In this document: piece by piece, positions 21,455 through 31,952 of the stretch
Numbering within the stretch: the stretch's first letter is position 1
Layout of the letters: every line of letters begins with the position of its first letter
NCBI GenBank assembly: GCA_013215815.1
Contig: JABSQP010000003.1
Span: forward strand, 31,510-95,509
Length of the DNA: 64,000 nt
Direction: 5' to 3'
DNA from: Alphaproteobacteria bacterium
GTDB lineage: Bacteria > Pseudomonadota > Alphaproteobacteria > Micavibrionales > Micavibrionaceae
The notes under the pieces: generated by a model
Databases searched by the model: none
Told to the model about the DNA's origin: nothing
Seen by the model: the letters and a program-made list of their open reading frames with translations, nothing else
Translations under genes and position numbers: made by a program

Positions 21455-21862
21455 CTTCGCAAGATGCGGAACATGCTCAGTAACAGCATCTGCATATCTG
21501 TGTGCTTGATCAACATCCCAATACTCCGTGTTGGCAACTTCAACACCTGAACCATCAGCCTCTTTCGCGAAAAAGTCTGCTAAACGAATAAGCATATCTT
21601 GATTGTCATCACGCCCCTCTGCTACATGGCGTGCAAAGCTGTCGAAGCCCTCTTCGTCACCCCCCAAGGTTGAAATCATTTCAATGTTAAAAAGATGGTT
21701 TAAATCTGCATCTACTGTTTCTGGTACTTTTTCGCCAAGAAAAGAAAAAGTAAGATCACCCCAAAGGCTCTGTTTCGGATGCTTAACTAATGTAGAATCG
21801 CTTAGTACAGCGCTTAAAAATCGATAAGAAATTTCTGCCGCGACAACACGTTTAATACTCAT
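21440..21862 (-). CDS. Hypothetical protein
   Basis: 140 aa with SD-like GGAGGGT upstream; no recognised family. Confidence 0.55.
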   Translation of the reverse strand: MSIKRVVAAEISYRFLSAVLSDSTLVKHPKQSLWGDLTFSFLGEKVPETVDADLNHLFNIEMISTLGGDEEGFDSFARHVAEGRDDNQDMLIRLADFFAKEADGSGVEVANTEYWDVDQAHRYADAVTEHVPHLAKLVAA

Positions 21863-21966
21863 ATTACCCTCCTATTGGCATAGGCTGATTACAGTAACGA
21901 CAAATAACGTTATGTCAACAGACTGGAGTGTGATACATCTACTTTGAACGGGCTAGGATCAATAAA

Positions 21967-22287
21967 GTGAAAAGTATTGCTAACAGATCTTCTGACATTA
22001 ACGATTTAGTTGACAACTTCTGGCGGGCTGTAGGCAATCATGTGGATTCTGCAACGCCTAGAGATGAGGCCGTTGAAGCATTTGAAGCGCTTGCGCAACA
22101 TATCCGAAAAGCACAAAAAATAAATTTAAAGCGCGCGTTTTCACAAGCTCGCCGGCATATTAAATATACAGTCAACCAAGGTGGCCAAGTATTTGAAAAC
22201 AGAAAAACGTTAAGGGCTGCCTCACCCAAGATATTTCATATGGGGCATTATATTGCGCACTATACAGAAGTTAAGAACTTACCTTAG
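21967..22287 (+). CDS. Hypothetical protein
   Basis: 106 aa, GTG start; stop overlaps the opposite-strand asmA-like stop by 4 nt. Confidence 0.5.
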   Translation: MKSIANRSSDINDLVDNFWRAVGNHVDSATPRDEAVEAFEALAQHIRKAQKINLKRAFSQARRHIKYTVNQGGQVFENRKTLRAASPKIFHMGHYIAHYTEVKNLP

Positions 22288-25200
22288 AACAAACCCTTCA
22301 ACACATTATTGACAGCATCGTCCGGATTATCGCTCCCGAATAATTCTTTCAACGCATCCTCAGGTTTTTCAATTTTCTTTGGCGCTGTTTGCTGCTTTGG
22401 TTGTTCTTGCACTGGTTGTGCCTCAGAACCTGTATTATTATTTACAGGCGCAGGTTGCGTTTTCTGACGCTGTGGCAAGATGCCAAGCTGCTCGAGCGTA
22501 TTCGATACATCGTCACCTAAAACGTCCGGTAATTCCTTTTGAAGCTTACGACGGATCTTTGCCCCTAAATAATCTTCTAAAACGTTTGTACCAAACGTAT
22601 TGGCTGGATTATCAAGAGGCCCTTTAATCTTAACGCTAAATGGTTCCAGGTCAGGGACGTTCTTTAATGTGATTTTATGATCTGTATTGATTGTCCAATT
22701 TGGAAGGTTAGCAAGGCCGGTTGAATCAATGCGCGACTGCTCGCTATCCATATACATCTCTGTAATATTGACGATACCTTTCGTGATTTTGTAATCACCT
22801 TTAATTGTATCAAACTGTGTTTGCCCACCTTGAAGAGATCCATCGACTAAGCTCGATACAGAGTCAGCCAGCTTTTCTTCAACAGCCAAACCGCGTGCCA
22901 TTTTATTCAAGTCGAAACCTTTAATAATCACGTTCGTACCATCCAATGCAGCCTTACCGCCAAGAACGTTGATAAGATCATGGGCGCTTTTACCAGCAGA
23001 GTTCACATCAAAGCTAAACGATACAATACCGCTACTTCTCAATCTTTTAGAGTTACTTAACGCTCCAGCCAAGGCCTCTAAAGAAATACCATTCATAGCG
23101 CTATCCATATTCAATGATAGAGCACCACCAGACTGGGCAGGCGCTTTAACGGTTGTGTTGAGCGTAGCTTTACCACCAAATACGCCGGCTTCTAAACCTT
23201 TAACAGTCATTGTGCCATCTTGTACTTTTATAGCTGTACTAGGTTTTTCGAAATGCCATTTACCGTAAGTAATCGCCTTCGCTGCAAGGTTTAAATTCAC
23301 GTTCATATTATTCATCCAGTCAACATTAATTGCTGATTTGGACCAACGTGATTTAGAGCTGTTAGAAGAAGAACCGCCACTAGTCGATGATGACTTGCTG
23401 GTCGAAGACTTCGCGCCAAGAAGTTGGTCCAGCTCTAACGTACTCGCACTAATAGAACCGGTAACAGTTGGTTTCGCTGCACCTTGATCAATTTTAATGT
23501 TACCTGAAAAGTTATTCCTTCCCAGCGTTGCCTTGATATCCGACAGATCAATAACCTTGCCATTCATAGCAGCCTTTGTAGAGAAATTAACTGCCTGTGA
23601 TACGGCAGGACTTTCTTTAAAGTCTGGTGATACAACTTTAATTGCTTGCGCCAAATTTGGATGTTTCAGGCCAATACTCATATCATTAATTGAGGGTGCC
23701 CCTAATGCATCTTTAACCAAACCTGCGATATCTAACTGACCACGCATTGCCTTTACTTTTGTGTCCATTTTCAAGGTATCTATATTGCCTTTCAAGCCAA
23801 CATTTGCTTCGACACTCTTCAGAGTAGAAGGAAGTTTAGACGCATCAGCTTTCATCACTTTTGCAAATTTTTGAATATCTTTCGTCTTGAGTCCCAGATC
23901 TAAATCCAAACCCGATAGCGCTTTGCGATCAGCAATTGTGCCCTTTGCGCTTAACGATGCACCTTGGTAATCATTCACGGATACGTTTTTAAGGATGAGT
24001 TTGTTGCCGGCGCTTTCCCCTGTGAGGCGAACACCAGCAATATCAACACCGCCTGTGCGAAGATTTTGAATACTCACATCAAAAATTAAGTCTAACGGTA
24101 AATCTAAATCCTGTAATGGCTTGAGGGCAGATTTTGCATTACCCGATTTCGCTGCAGTGCTTGCTGAACCATCCTCTGCCTGAGAAGGTGCACTTTGTTT
24201 CTTGCCTGTTAACGCATCAAGATCTAAATCACCAGCAGAAATATCAATAATCGCCTTTGCACGACCACCATCCGTCGCTGGCGTATAACGCCCTCCAACA
24301 CCGATCACAGTATCATCGAGCTTTATAACGCTATCTTTTAAGCTAATCGATTGATTAGAAACATTTCCTTTTAAATCAAACTGCGCTGTTTTGAACATAC
24401 GCGCCGTTTTCTTATCAACCTTTGGTGCAAAGGCCGCAAGCGCTTTTTCAACCTGCCCAACATTCCCTTCTGCAACGAAAGTTACTGACGGATCTGCATA
24501 CGTAACTACTCCTGATTTTGGAGAGACAGAAGAGGATCCAAACGCAACATCTGCTCGCCCTTCTACCTTCCCTTGACCAGGCAAACCTAGAGCCTTCAAA
24601 CTTGCTGTTGTTTTGGCACCTTTTTTCATTACAGAAACAAAAACACCGTCATATGTTTTGCTATCAATTTTCACTGATGGCGCATCTAGCGTAACTTGCG
24701 CATCAACAGCCATCGGTAGCGTTAAACTTGATGGCACTAAACCTTTTTCTTTTGAACTTGTTTTGCTTGAAGAGTCGGTACTTGTACCAGCGTTACCACT
24801 TTGACTTTTCGCTCCAAAACTATTCAAATCCACCGCTTGATTAAATTTAAGGTCAATCAGAAGGTTAACCGGATTTTTTTGCTTATAGTTGGCAACAGAA
24901 AACTTACCCGTTCCGCGTGCATCACCTAAAAACGAAATCAAATCATCTATTTCAATCTTGTCTTCAGTAAAAGTTAGCAAGCCTTCTATCGAAGCTTTTT
25001 GACTAGGCGCCGCAGCTGATAGCAGTGCCATGTTATCTAAAGAAAGTTTTACCTGCCCCTGCGCATCAAGGGGCATTTTTGTTGAAACAACGCCGTTATA
25101 TTGAACTTCGGCTTTCTCTTTTATAAGGCTTACAGCGCCTTTGATATCAATATTGTCTTTCACAGGATCAAAAGCACCTACCTGTAGATCAAGACCAATG

Positions 25201-25835
25201 CTCTTTTCATTGTAGTCAAGGTTACCTTTCAAACCATAAGGACCTTTTAGCGTTCGTGCATTCAGTGTTGTATTGATATTGCCTACATTATGCGCAGCAT
25301 CTTTCTTGTGATCATAGACACTCAGTTGACCGTTCTTAATGTCTACTCGATTAAGTGCAATGGAATCGAGAGCATTACTTGCTGTGTGCTTTGCAATCGC
25401 TTCACCAGTTTCACCTGTGGCTTTTACTACAGCGCTTGCAGCGAGCATCTTTTTATTCATCCATGATCCAGTGCCATCTTTGAATAGCTCAACGTTCACA
25501 ACAGGATCTATCAGCGTCACTTTCGACACATCTACCTTTTTTTGTAGCAACGGCATCAGTTGAACGCTGACTTCAGTGCTTTTTACTGAAACGAGGTTTT
25601 CAAACTTTACTTTCTTAGGTGCCTCAACGATTAAACCGTCTACTTTTAATGTCGGCGCAGGAAACAATGTAAGCGATAGGTCACCCGTGATATCAATATT
25701 ATAACCCGACGCTTTTTCGGCCTCGGCAATAATACGTGCCTTATGCTGGTTCCAATCAATAAAGCTTGGACCAACCAAAAGCCCTATAACCAAAAGAATG
25801 AGAAGCGTAAATACAGCAAGGATGATTTTTTTCAC
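22284..25835 (-). CDS. AsmA-family outer membrane biogenesis protein
   Basis: N-terminal TM plus LVGPSFIDWNQHKARIIAEAEKASGYNIDITGDLSLTLFPAPTLKVDGLIV; C-terminal AsmA region. Confidence 0.9.
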   Translation of the reverse strand: MKKIILAVFTLLILLVIGLLVGPSFIDWNQHKARIIAEAEKASGYNIDITGDLSLTLFPAPTLKVDGLIVEAPKKVKFENLVSVKSTEVSVQLMPLLQKKVDVSKVTLIDPVVNVELFKDGTGSWMNKKMLAASAVVKATGETGEAIAKHTASNALDSIALNRVDIKNGQLSVYDHKKDAAHNVGNINTTLNARTLKGPYGLKGNLDYNEKSIGLDLQVGAFDPVKDNIDIKGAVSLIKEKAEVQYNGVVSTKMPLDAQGQVKLSLDNMALLSAAAPSQKASIEGLLTFTEDKIEIDDLISFLGDARGTGKFSVANYKQKNPVNLLIDLKFNQAVDLNSFGAKSQSGNAGTSTDSSSKTSSKEKGLVPSSLTLPMAVDAQVTLDAPSVKIDSKTYDGVFVSVMKKGAKTTASLKALGLPGQGKVEGRADVAFGSSSVSPKSGVVTYADPSVTFVAEGNVGQVEKALAAFAPKVDKKTARMFKTAQFDLKGNVSNQSISLKDSVIKLDDTVIGVGGRYTPATDGGRAKAIIDISAGDLDLDALTGKKQSAPSQAEDGSASTAAKSGNAKSALKPLQDLDLPLDLIFDVSIQNLRTGGVDIAGVRLTGESAGNKLILKNVSVNDYQGASLSAKGTIADRKALSGLDLDLGLKTKDIQKFAKVMKADASKLPSTLKSVEANVGLKGNIDTLKMDTKVKAMRGQLDIAGLVKDALGAPSINDMSIGLKHPNLAQAIKVVSPDFKESPAVSQAVNFSTKAAMNGKVIDLSDIKATLGRNNFSGNIKIDQGAAKPTVTGSISASTLELDQLLGAKSSTSKSSSTSGGSSSNSSKSRWSKSAINVDWMNNMNVNLNLAAKAITYGKWHFEKPSTAIKVQDGTMTVKGLEAGVFGGKATLNTTVKAPAQSGGALSLNMDSAMNGISLEALAGALSNSKRLRSSGIVSFSFDVNSAGKSAHDLINVLGGKAALDGTNVIIKGFDLNKMARGLAVEEKLADSVSSLVDGSLQGGQTQFDTIKGDYKITKGIVNITEMYMDSEQSRIDSTGLANLPNWTINTDHKITLKNVPDLEPFSVKIKGPLDNPANTFGTNVLEDYLGAKIRRKLQKELPDVLGDDVSNTLEQLGILPQRQKTQPAPVNNNTGSEAQPVQEQPKQQTAPKKIEKPEDALKELFGSDNPDDAVNNVLKGLF

Positions 25836-25941
25836 GGGTTATATTCCTTTATAAAAGACAAAATCATGCGAAATTACCCATGAATTAGGGCATTCCTATG
25901 ACTGTTTTATACTGGGAATATAAGAAAATTTAAAGGACGGA

Positions 25942-26562
25942 TTAAAATGCGTTTTCGTCCAGCGTGCTCATAAAGTCTTCTTCAACTTCATGACCATAAC
26001 GCGATTGAAAAGCTTCAACTTCCTCAATAAGAGCTTCTAGCTTAGGTAGCACTTTGTTATCAAAGCCGTATTTTTGCTCTATTGGCATGTTTGATTTTGT
26101 ATTATTAACCATAACTTCAGCTGTTTTAATGATGGCACGCAGGCTGCCACGTTTATCCGCAATCGCGTCATTGGCGTCTTTAATACGCTGCGTCATCATG
26201 TTTACCATGCTTTGAATAGCGCGATCTGTATCATGAAGCCGTTTTTCGAATTCCTGACGATTAATAACGATAAGATTACAATCTTCGATTGCCTGTACAC
26301 TGGCTGTGCGTTTCCCGTCCATGAGAAGAGCCATTTCACCAACAATTTGCCCAGCACCTAACTGCGCCAAATCAATATCTTGATGATCTCTTGTTGTGAA
26401 GACACGCACCTTACCAGATTGAATAAGATAAGCTTGTTGGCGCTTATCCCCTTCATGGATCAACATGCCGTCTTTAGGAACAAATTTACGTTCCAAAATT
26501 ACTGGACCTGTACTTGCTGTCGGAGCTGTCATTGCCTTTCCCTCAAAATGCGAAATGCGCAT
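25942..26562 (-). CDS. Cyclic nucleotide-binding-like domain protein without an obvious DNA-binding domain
   Basis: GDKRQQAYLIQSGKVRVF...LGAGQIVGEMALLMDGKRTASVQAIEDCNLIVINRQEF; helical C-terminus, no clear HTH. Confidence 0.8.
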   Translation of the reverse strand: MRISHFEGKAMTAPTASTGPVILERKFVPKDGMLIHEGDKRQQAYLIQSGKVRVFTTRDHQDIDLAQLGAGQIVGEMALLMDGKRTASVQAIEDCNLIVINRQEFEKRLHDTDRAIQSMVNMMTQRIKDANDAIADKRGSLRAIIKTAEVMVNNTKSNMPIEQKYGFDNKVLPKLEALIEEVEAFQSRYGHEVEEDFMSTLDENAF

Positions 26563-26660
26563 CTGTCTAAGCTAAATAGTAGAGAAAAAAGGTTACGAAA
26601 TCCCTAACGTAGAAAAAGATATTTTTTCCTGCAAAAACAACAACTTATAAGGATAAAATT

Positions 26661-29228
26661 TTATCTAATTTGGCTCGCGACTTTGTCGCGTGCATCCATC
26701 GCTACATCCATGTCATCCGCAGACGTTTGATGAGATATCAAAGCCACGCTTCCTTCCCTTTCAAAGAAGACTATAGAAGATGATGTGCTTGTATTACCGC
26801 CAACACAGGCCAGCTCATAAGTTGCCTTACCACGCTCTGAAGAACCTGGCACTGATGCGAAGTCCCCCTTACAACGTGCACGCTGTTGGTTGATATAATT
26901 TTGCGCATATTGGACAACATCGCCAGCTTGTGCTTTCGAGGCAACTTGGGCATAGCCGCTCATATTCTGTGTACTCCAGCGATAAGCATTATTGCCTGCA
27001 GAGGACACACTACTCGCACCGATACCAGAACCCTGCAAGATAGATTGGATATCAGCTTGTCCTAATGAAGCCTTTGATACAGCAACTGGTTTTGGTTCTG
27101 CCTTAGGAGCAGGTGCTGGTGCAACTGTTGGTGCCACCTTAGGGGCCTGTGATACACGCTGTACAGGTTCTGCAGGAACACTTGGCATTGGAGAAAGAGC
27201 CTGCCCCTGATCTTCTCTAACAGCAACACGCTCATAAACTGATGAAGATGGAGCAACCCCCGCTCTTCTTAACTCACGGCGTGTTTCAGCTAACTCTTCT
27301 TGCAAGCGCGCAAGCTCTGAGCGTTGTTTTTGATCCGCAACGGCAGGATCAAAAAGCATCTGCTCCAACTCCTTTGCCTCTGCACGACAATTACCGCGCT
27401 GTTGCTCCATAAGAGCGCCTAAACGTCTAATTTCTTTTTCTGCTTCATTATAGCGGCGCGTTGCTTTTTCAAGGTTCCAATCGCTGTCAGCCAATCCCGT
27501 TGCCACCTGATCCTGCATGCGTGATAGTTCTTCAACCTGCTTTGTCAGGCTGATGTTATCTGACATAGCCGCTTCGAGTTTATCTTCTAACTTCTCAACC
27601 TTTTTAAACGAGTTGTTTGCTAGTTCAACTTTTGCTTGATCAACCTCTGATCGTGCCAACTTTGCATCTTCAAAATACTTTTTATTTTCAGCTTCCAATT
27701 CAACAACACGCGCCTCTAAAGCAGCGGTTTTGTCTCCATCAACTTCTTGTTGTTTTTGGATAAGGTCAGCGACCTCTTTCTCTTTCATTGCTAAACTTGT
27801 TTTTGCGTCAGACAACTCTTTCAATAAACTGTCTTTTTCCTCTGCAGCTATAATCAAATCTGACTTTAACAGATCAATTTCTGCATTATTCGCTGCTGGT
27901 GCGGCGTCATCATTTGCAGCCAACTGAGCCTTCACATTCGAAAGTTCGGCAAGTAATGTATTCTTCTCATTCAAAGCAGAAGCCAAGTCTGCTCTTAACT
28001 TCTCCGCGTCACCACCTTTAGATGCAGCAGCATTCATAGCTGTTTTACTGGCTTCAGCAGATGCCTTTAAAGTGGCTGTCTCAGCTTCGGCTGCTTTTAC
28101 TTTTTCGGAAAGAGCTACCAACTCTGCATTAAGTTTTGTTAATTCAGCATCTTTCGCTTCAACATCTTGAGAAACACCCGCCTGCTTTTGCTGCAGAGCC
28201 GTTGATAGTGATTTGTTCTGCTCTGTCAAAGAAGCCACTTCTTGTTGCATTTTTTCAAGCGCCTGTTGCTGCGCTGCATTATCTGCATGCTGTGCGGTTG
28301 CTGTCGCGAGCTTCTCTTCAAGTGCTTTCTTCTCAGTTTGCAACATCGCCACTTGCTCTTGTGCCTTCGCCTGCGCTCCTTCATCACGAGAAATCGCTTG
28401 CTGCAGAAGTTCATATTTCTGCTTTTCTTTAATCAAATCTTGATTCAAACGTGCCGCTTCCGATTTTGCAGCTGTTAACTCGCCAGCCATTTTATCAAGC
28501 TGCGCTGTATCAACCTTTGGCTCGATCTTTGGCTCAATTTTTGGTGCAACAACTTTAGGTTCAGCTTTTGCTATCGCTTTTGGCGGCTGTGCTTTAGGAA
28601 CGTCAACCTCCACTGTAGGTGTTGGTTTTACCTCAGCTTTCTTCGCTGAAAAATCTTGCTTAGGTTGAATAGGTTCTGGCTGTGCGTCTGCTGCATCTGC
28701 GACAACCGGAGCTTCAGGATTCTTCAAAGCGTCCATACAAGCCGATAAATCTTCTTCACCACGAGAGAAATCAGGAAATGCAAAATTATATTCTGCACCA
28801 TCAATTTCAGCTTTCAGCATCTGCGAGTCAGCCAATGCCGATAGAAAACTATCATCCCATCCCAAGCGAACAACCATAGCGCCAGGGGATGCCGGCATCA
28901 TTTCATACGCACGCAACTGCCCCGGGCCAGGTTGCAATGTAATGCTATAAGATTCCTCAGGATCAAAAGTCGGTTTTTGAAAATCTAAAGCGATTGAATA
29001 TTCTTCATTAATATTCTGACCAAGCGTAACGATTGATCCGCCTTCATATTGGCGTACCAACGTACAGTAAGGTTCTGCTTGTCCTTGATCAATCTTGGTC
29101 ACAGCCCAATTCGATGAAGGATTAATAACAGTAACCTTATCTTGCGCCTGCGCCTTTTGAAGAGCGAAGGAACTCACACTGGTGAGGGCTATAAAAGAAA
29201 GAGCGAATACGGTTTTACCAAATTTCAT
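26661..29228 (-). CDS. Exported coiled-coil protein; N-terminal domain shared with the neighbouring ORF
   Basis: Signal peptide ...SVSSFALQKAQAQ; W-V-K...C...DF...C domain; long A/E/K/L coiled coil; globular C-terminus. Confidence 0.75.
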   Translation of the reverse strand: MKFGKTVFALSFIALTSVSSFALQKAQAQDKVTVINPSSNWAVTKIDQGQAEPYCTLVRQYEGGSIVTLGQNINEEYSIALDFQKPTFDPEESYSITLQPGPGQLRAYEMMPASPGAMVVRLGWDDSFLSALADSQMLKAEIDGAEYNFAFPDFSRGEEDLSACMDALKNPEAPVVADAADAQPEPIQPKQDFSAKKAEVKPTPTVEVDVPKAQPPKAIAKAEPKVVAPKIEPKIEPKVDTAQLDKMAGELTAAKSEAARLNQDLIKEKQKYELLQQAISRDEGAQAKAQEQVAMLQTEKKALEEKLATATAQHADNAAQQQALEKMQQEVASLTEQNKSLSTALQQKQAGVSQDVEAKDAELTKLNAELVALSEKVKAAEAETATLKASAEASKTAMNAAASKGGDAEKLRADLASALNEKNTLLAELSNVKAQLAANDDAAPAANNAEIDLLKSDLIIAAEEKDSLLKELSDAKTSLAMKEKEVADLIQKQQEVDGDKTAALEARVVELEAENKKYFEDAKLARSEVDQAKVELANNSFKKVEKLEDKLEAAMSDNISLTKQVEELSRMQDQVATGLADSDWNLEKATRRYNEAEKEIRRLGALMEQQRGNCRAEAKELEQMLFDPAVADQKQRSELARLQEELAETRRELRRAGVAPSSSVYERVAVREDQGQALSPMPSVPAEPVQRVSQAPKVAPTVAPAPAPKAEPKPVAVSKASLGQADIQSILQGSGIGASSVSSAGNNAYRWSTQNMSGYAQVASKAQAGDVVQYAQNYINQQRARCKGDFASVPGSSERGKATYELACVGGNTSTSSSIVFFEREGSVALISHQTSADDMDVAMDARDKVASQIR

Positions 29229-29274
29229 GTCGTTTATTTCCTAAAAAACCAGTTCTATTAAATGCCGTGCTTAA

Positions 29275-30672
29275 CTATCCACGGTCTGAAAAAACAAAAA
29301 GTACACGTTGCCCCGTATTGGGATCCTTATTCAAACGCGCTGTTGGGCGTAAAGGATCATTGACGAATTGTTCCAATACAGACTGGACAGCTGCTTCAAA
29401 CGAGTTCCCTGCATTAATGCCACGCTTCAACGCAAAATTTTGGCTTGATTGCCATACGAACTCTACTCCTTCTTGCTGTGCCCACAGAGCCAAAACGCCC
29501 TGTACACTGGACCCAGCAGGCGCCGACCAACGACCGGCAATATCAGCAGCAACAGAAGATACAGCTGTATCGCGGCTGCTTATACTCCCCATAGGAACAA
29601 GAGGCGTTGGCGGAGCTGGCGTTGCCGTTTGCATATCACCAACGAGGTTCGCTTTAAGACCGGAAATAGCAGCATTCTGTGCCATGAGCGTCTGAACAGC
29701 CTGCGTAAACCCGCCTCTAAATTGAAGGTCGTTTTGAACAGGGATCGGTGCACCAGCTTGCCAGCTTACATCAACACCAGCTTGCGCGCCCCAACGAGCA
29801 AGAACAACGTCAAGTGTTTCACCCGCAGATGCGCTCCAAATTTGCGTTTTCCCGGGACCCGAGCCTTGAAACTCATTTTTATTCAAATTCGGCTGCCTAG
29901 AAAGTGATGGAATACTATCGCTTTGTGGTGATTGCGGCGGCATAGCCTCTACAGGAGATCCTGCAATAGGAGACATTGGCGTTAACGGCGCACCCATAGG
30001 CATAGGAGCGCCCTGACCGGCATTCGGGTTAAAGCAATGTTCTAATTTTTTGAGTCCCCCCTCAATATCGCTCATCATAAAGCGCATGACATTGCCTTCA
30101 ACATCGATGACCATGTCTGTTCCTTGCGCGACAGCACCATAAAAACCGGGCCAATCACGCGTATTGAAAAGAAGAATATTCGGAGCAAAAGCCGTCGCTG
30201 AGATTTGCTTCGTCATACCAGCCATTGAAACAACGGCGCTGTATTTGTGTCCCTTTTTGAAAACACTCTGTCTAAAGTCGATAGCCATGGCCAAAATAGA
30301 ACCGCCGCCACCAGATAAGCGTACAACAAAACCGTTATCAAACTCAGTCGTCATCAAACATGGTAAACGAACATCTTGTAACCCTCTAGCTTGGGCCAAG
30401 CTTGTTTTTGTTACGCCCCACCCTTCAGTTGGTGTAAAACTCGGCATTTCCAAAGCAGGTGCAGCAACCATAGCGGGCGCCATCCCCACAGGCATAACAA
30501 CCGGAGCAGGCATCGGAGTAACCGCCGCCGGAGAACCATTTAAAGTAGGCGCTGCAGGCGCAGGTACTGACGTTTGTGCGTATGAGGCAGAATTAACTGC
30601 GCACATGACCCCAACGGCCAAGAACGATGTACAAACGAAACGAGAGAATGAATGAGTTTTTACGCTTTTCAT
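29275..30672 (-). CDS. Exported protein with N-terminal domain shared with the neighbour and two C-terminal TcpQ-like domains
   Basis: Signal peptide; IWSASAGETLDVVLARWGAQAGVDVSWQAG...FTQAVQTLM and RWSAPAGSSVQGVLALWAQQEGVEFVWQSS...FEAAVQSVL. Confidence 0.7.
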   Translation of the reverse strand: MKSVKTHSFSRFVCTSFLAVGVMCAVNSASYAQTSVPAPAAPTLNGSPAAVTPMPAPVVMPVGMAPAMVAAPALEMPSFTPTEGWGVTKTSLAQARGLQDVRLPCLMTTEFDNGFVVRLSGGGGSILAMAIDFRQSVFKKGHKYSAVVSMAGMTKQISATAFAPNILLFNTRDWPGFYGAVAQGTDMVIDVEGNVMRFMMSDIEGGLKKLEHCFNPNAGQGAPMPMGAPLTPMSPIAGSPVEAMPPQSPQSDSIPSLSRQPNLNKNEFQGSGPGKTQIWSASAGETLDVVLARWGAQAGVDVSWQAGAPIPVQNDLQFRGGFTQAVQTLMAQNAAISGLKANLVGDMQTATPAPPTPLVPMGSISSRDTAVSSVAADIAGRWSAPAGSSVQGVLALWAQQEGVEFVWQSSQNFALKRGINAGNSFEAAVQSVLEQFVNDPLRPTARLNKDPNTGQRVLFVFSDRG

Positions 30673-30816
30673 GAACGACTTTCCTAAATACCTGCTTCCC
30701 CAAGCTCATTTTCTTTTGAAAACGCCTATGACATTAGCATTATCGCCAGCGTACGCAAGCCTTTAGGCGGGTTTATTCCCGTTAAAATGTATAAGTTTGA
30801 AATAAAAAAGAAGAAT

Positions 30817-31933
30817 CTAATCAGAAGATTTTTGTCCGCCAATGCGATGAGACAATGCCGCTTCAAGAAAACGATCAATATCACCATCCAAAACAGCTGC
30901 AGAATCAGTATTTTCAACAGCCGTTCTCGCGTCCTTCACCATTTGATATGGGTGAAGCACATAAGAACGAATCTGATGCCCCCAACCTATTTCACTTTTA
31001 TCGCCATGTGCAGCGGACGCTTCATCTTCACGTTTTTGTAGTTCCAATTCGTAAAGCCGCGCTTTTAGCATATCCATTGCTTCGGCTTTATTCTTGTGTT
31101 GAGAGCGGCCACTTTGGCACGCAACAGCAATATTTGTCGGAATATGAGTAATACGCACAGCACTATCTGTCGTATTCACGTGCTGACCACCTGCACCACT
31201 CGAGCGATATGTGTCGATACGAAGGTCTTTTTCTTCAATATCGATATCAATACTATCGTCAATGACAGGAGAGACTGAAACCGAGGCAAAACTTGTATGG
31301 CGACGTGCGTTAGAATCGAACGGTGAAATACGAACAAGGCGGTGCACCCCATTCTCTGTTTTTGACCAACCATAGGCCATTTCACCAGAAATACGGATCG
31401 TAGCGGATTTAATTCCAGCTTCCTCTCCGTCCTGCCTGTTTTGTACACTCACCTTATAGCCGCGGCGCTCAGCCCACCGCATATACATGCGAAGAAGAAT
31501 CTCGGCCCAATCTTGTGATTCCGTCCCGCCAGCCCCAGGGTTAATCTCCAAATAGGCGTCATTCGCATCCACCTCACCAGAGAGCAGGCTTTCTAGCTGA
31601 CGCTTTTCAGCTTCTTCCTTCATAGAATTCAACGCAGCCTCTGCCTCAGCGACCATATCATTGTCGCCTTCTGCCTCAGCTAGTGCTAAGATTTCTATTG
31701 TGTCGCTAAGATTGCTCTCGATCTTACGGACTGCACTCACGCTCGCATCAAGCCTTGTGCGCTCACGCATAATTCTCTGAGCTTGATCCGCATCAGACCA
31801 AAGATCTGGATCTTCAACTTTTTGATTAAGTTCGTCGAGACGTTTTACCGCAGCGTCCCAGTCAAAGATGCCTCCTGAGCAGCGATAACGCGCTCTGGAT
31901 ATCTGTGACTATACTCTCAACTTCGGCTTTCAT
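30817..31933 (-). CDS. prfB: Peptide chain release factor 2 (programmed +1 frameshift)
   Basis: Zero frame [26 protein letters not shown], +1 frame [24 protein letters not shown]...[27 protein letters not shown] track starts only at internal ATG 31770. Confidence 0.96.
31861..31876 (-). promoter_or_regulatory. RF2 programmed frameshift site AGGAGG-CAT-CTT-TGA-C
   Basis: SD-like AGGAGG (31871-31876), 3-nt spacer, CTTTGAC slippery stop (31861-31867). Confidence 0.95.
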
Positions 31934-31952
31934 AGCGCAGAGATTACAGGAA

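Noticed and set aside
28136-28478. Cys/Leu-rich plus-strand ORFs
   Set aside because: Antisense of the repetitive coiled-coil coding region.
28500-28640. Possible DNA repeat (PKxEPK codons)
   Set aside because: Protein-level low complexity (K/P/A-rich linker) without clean DNA periodicity.
31861-31933. prfB as a broken gene
   Set aside because: The frame break has the exact RF2 recoding signal, so it is regulation and not decay.
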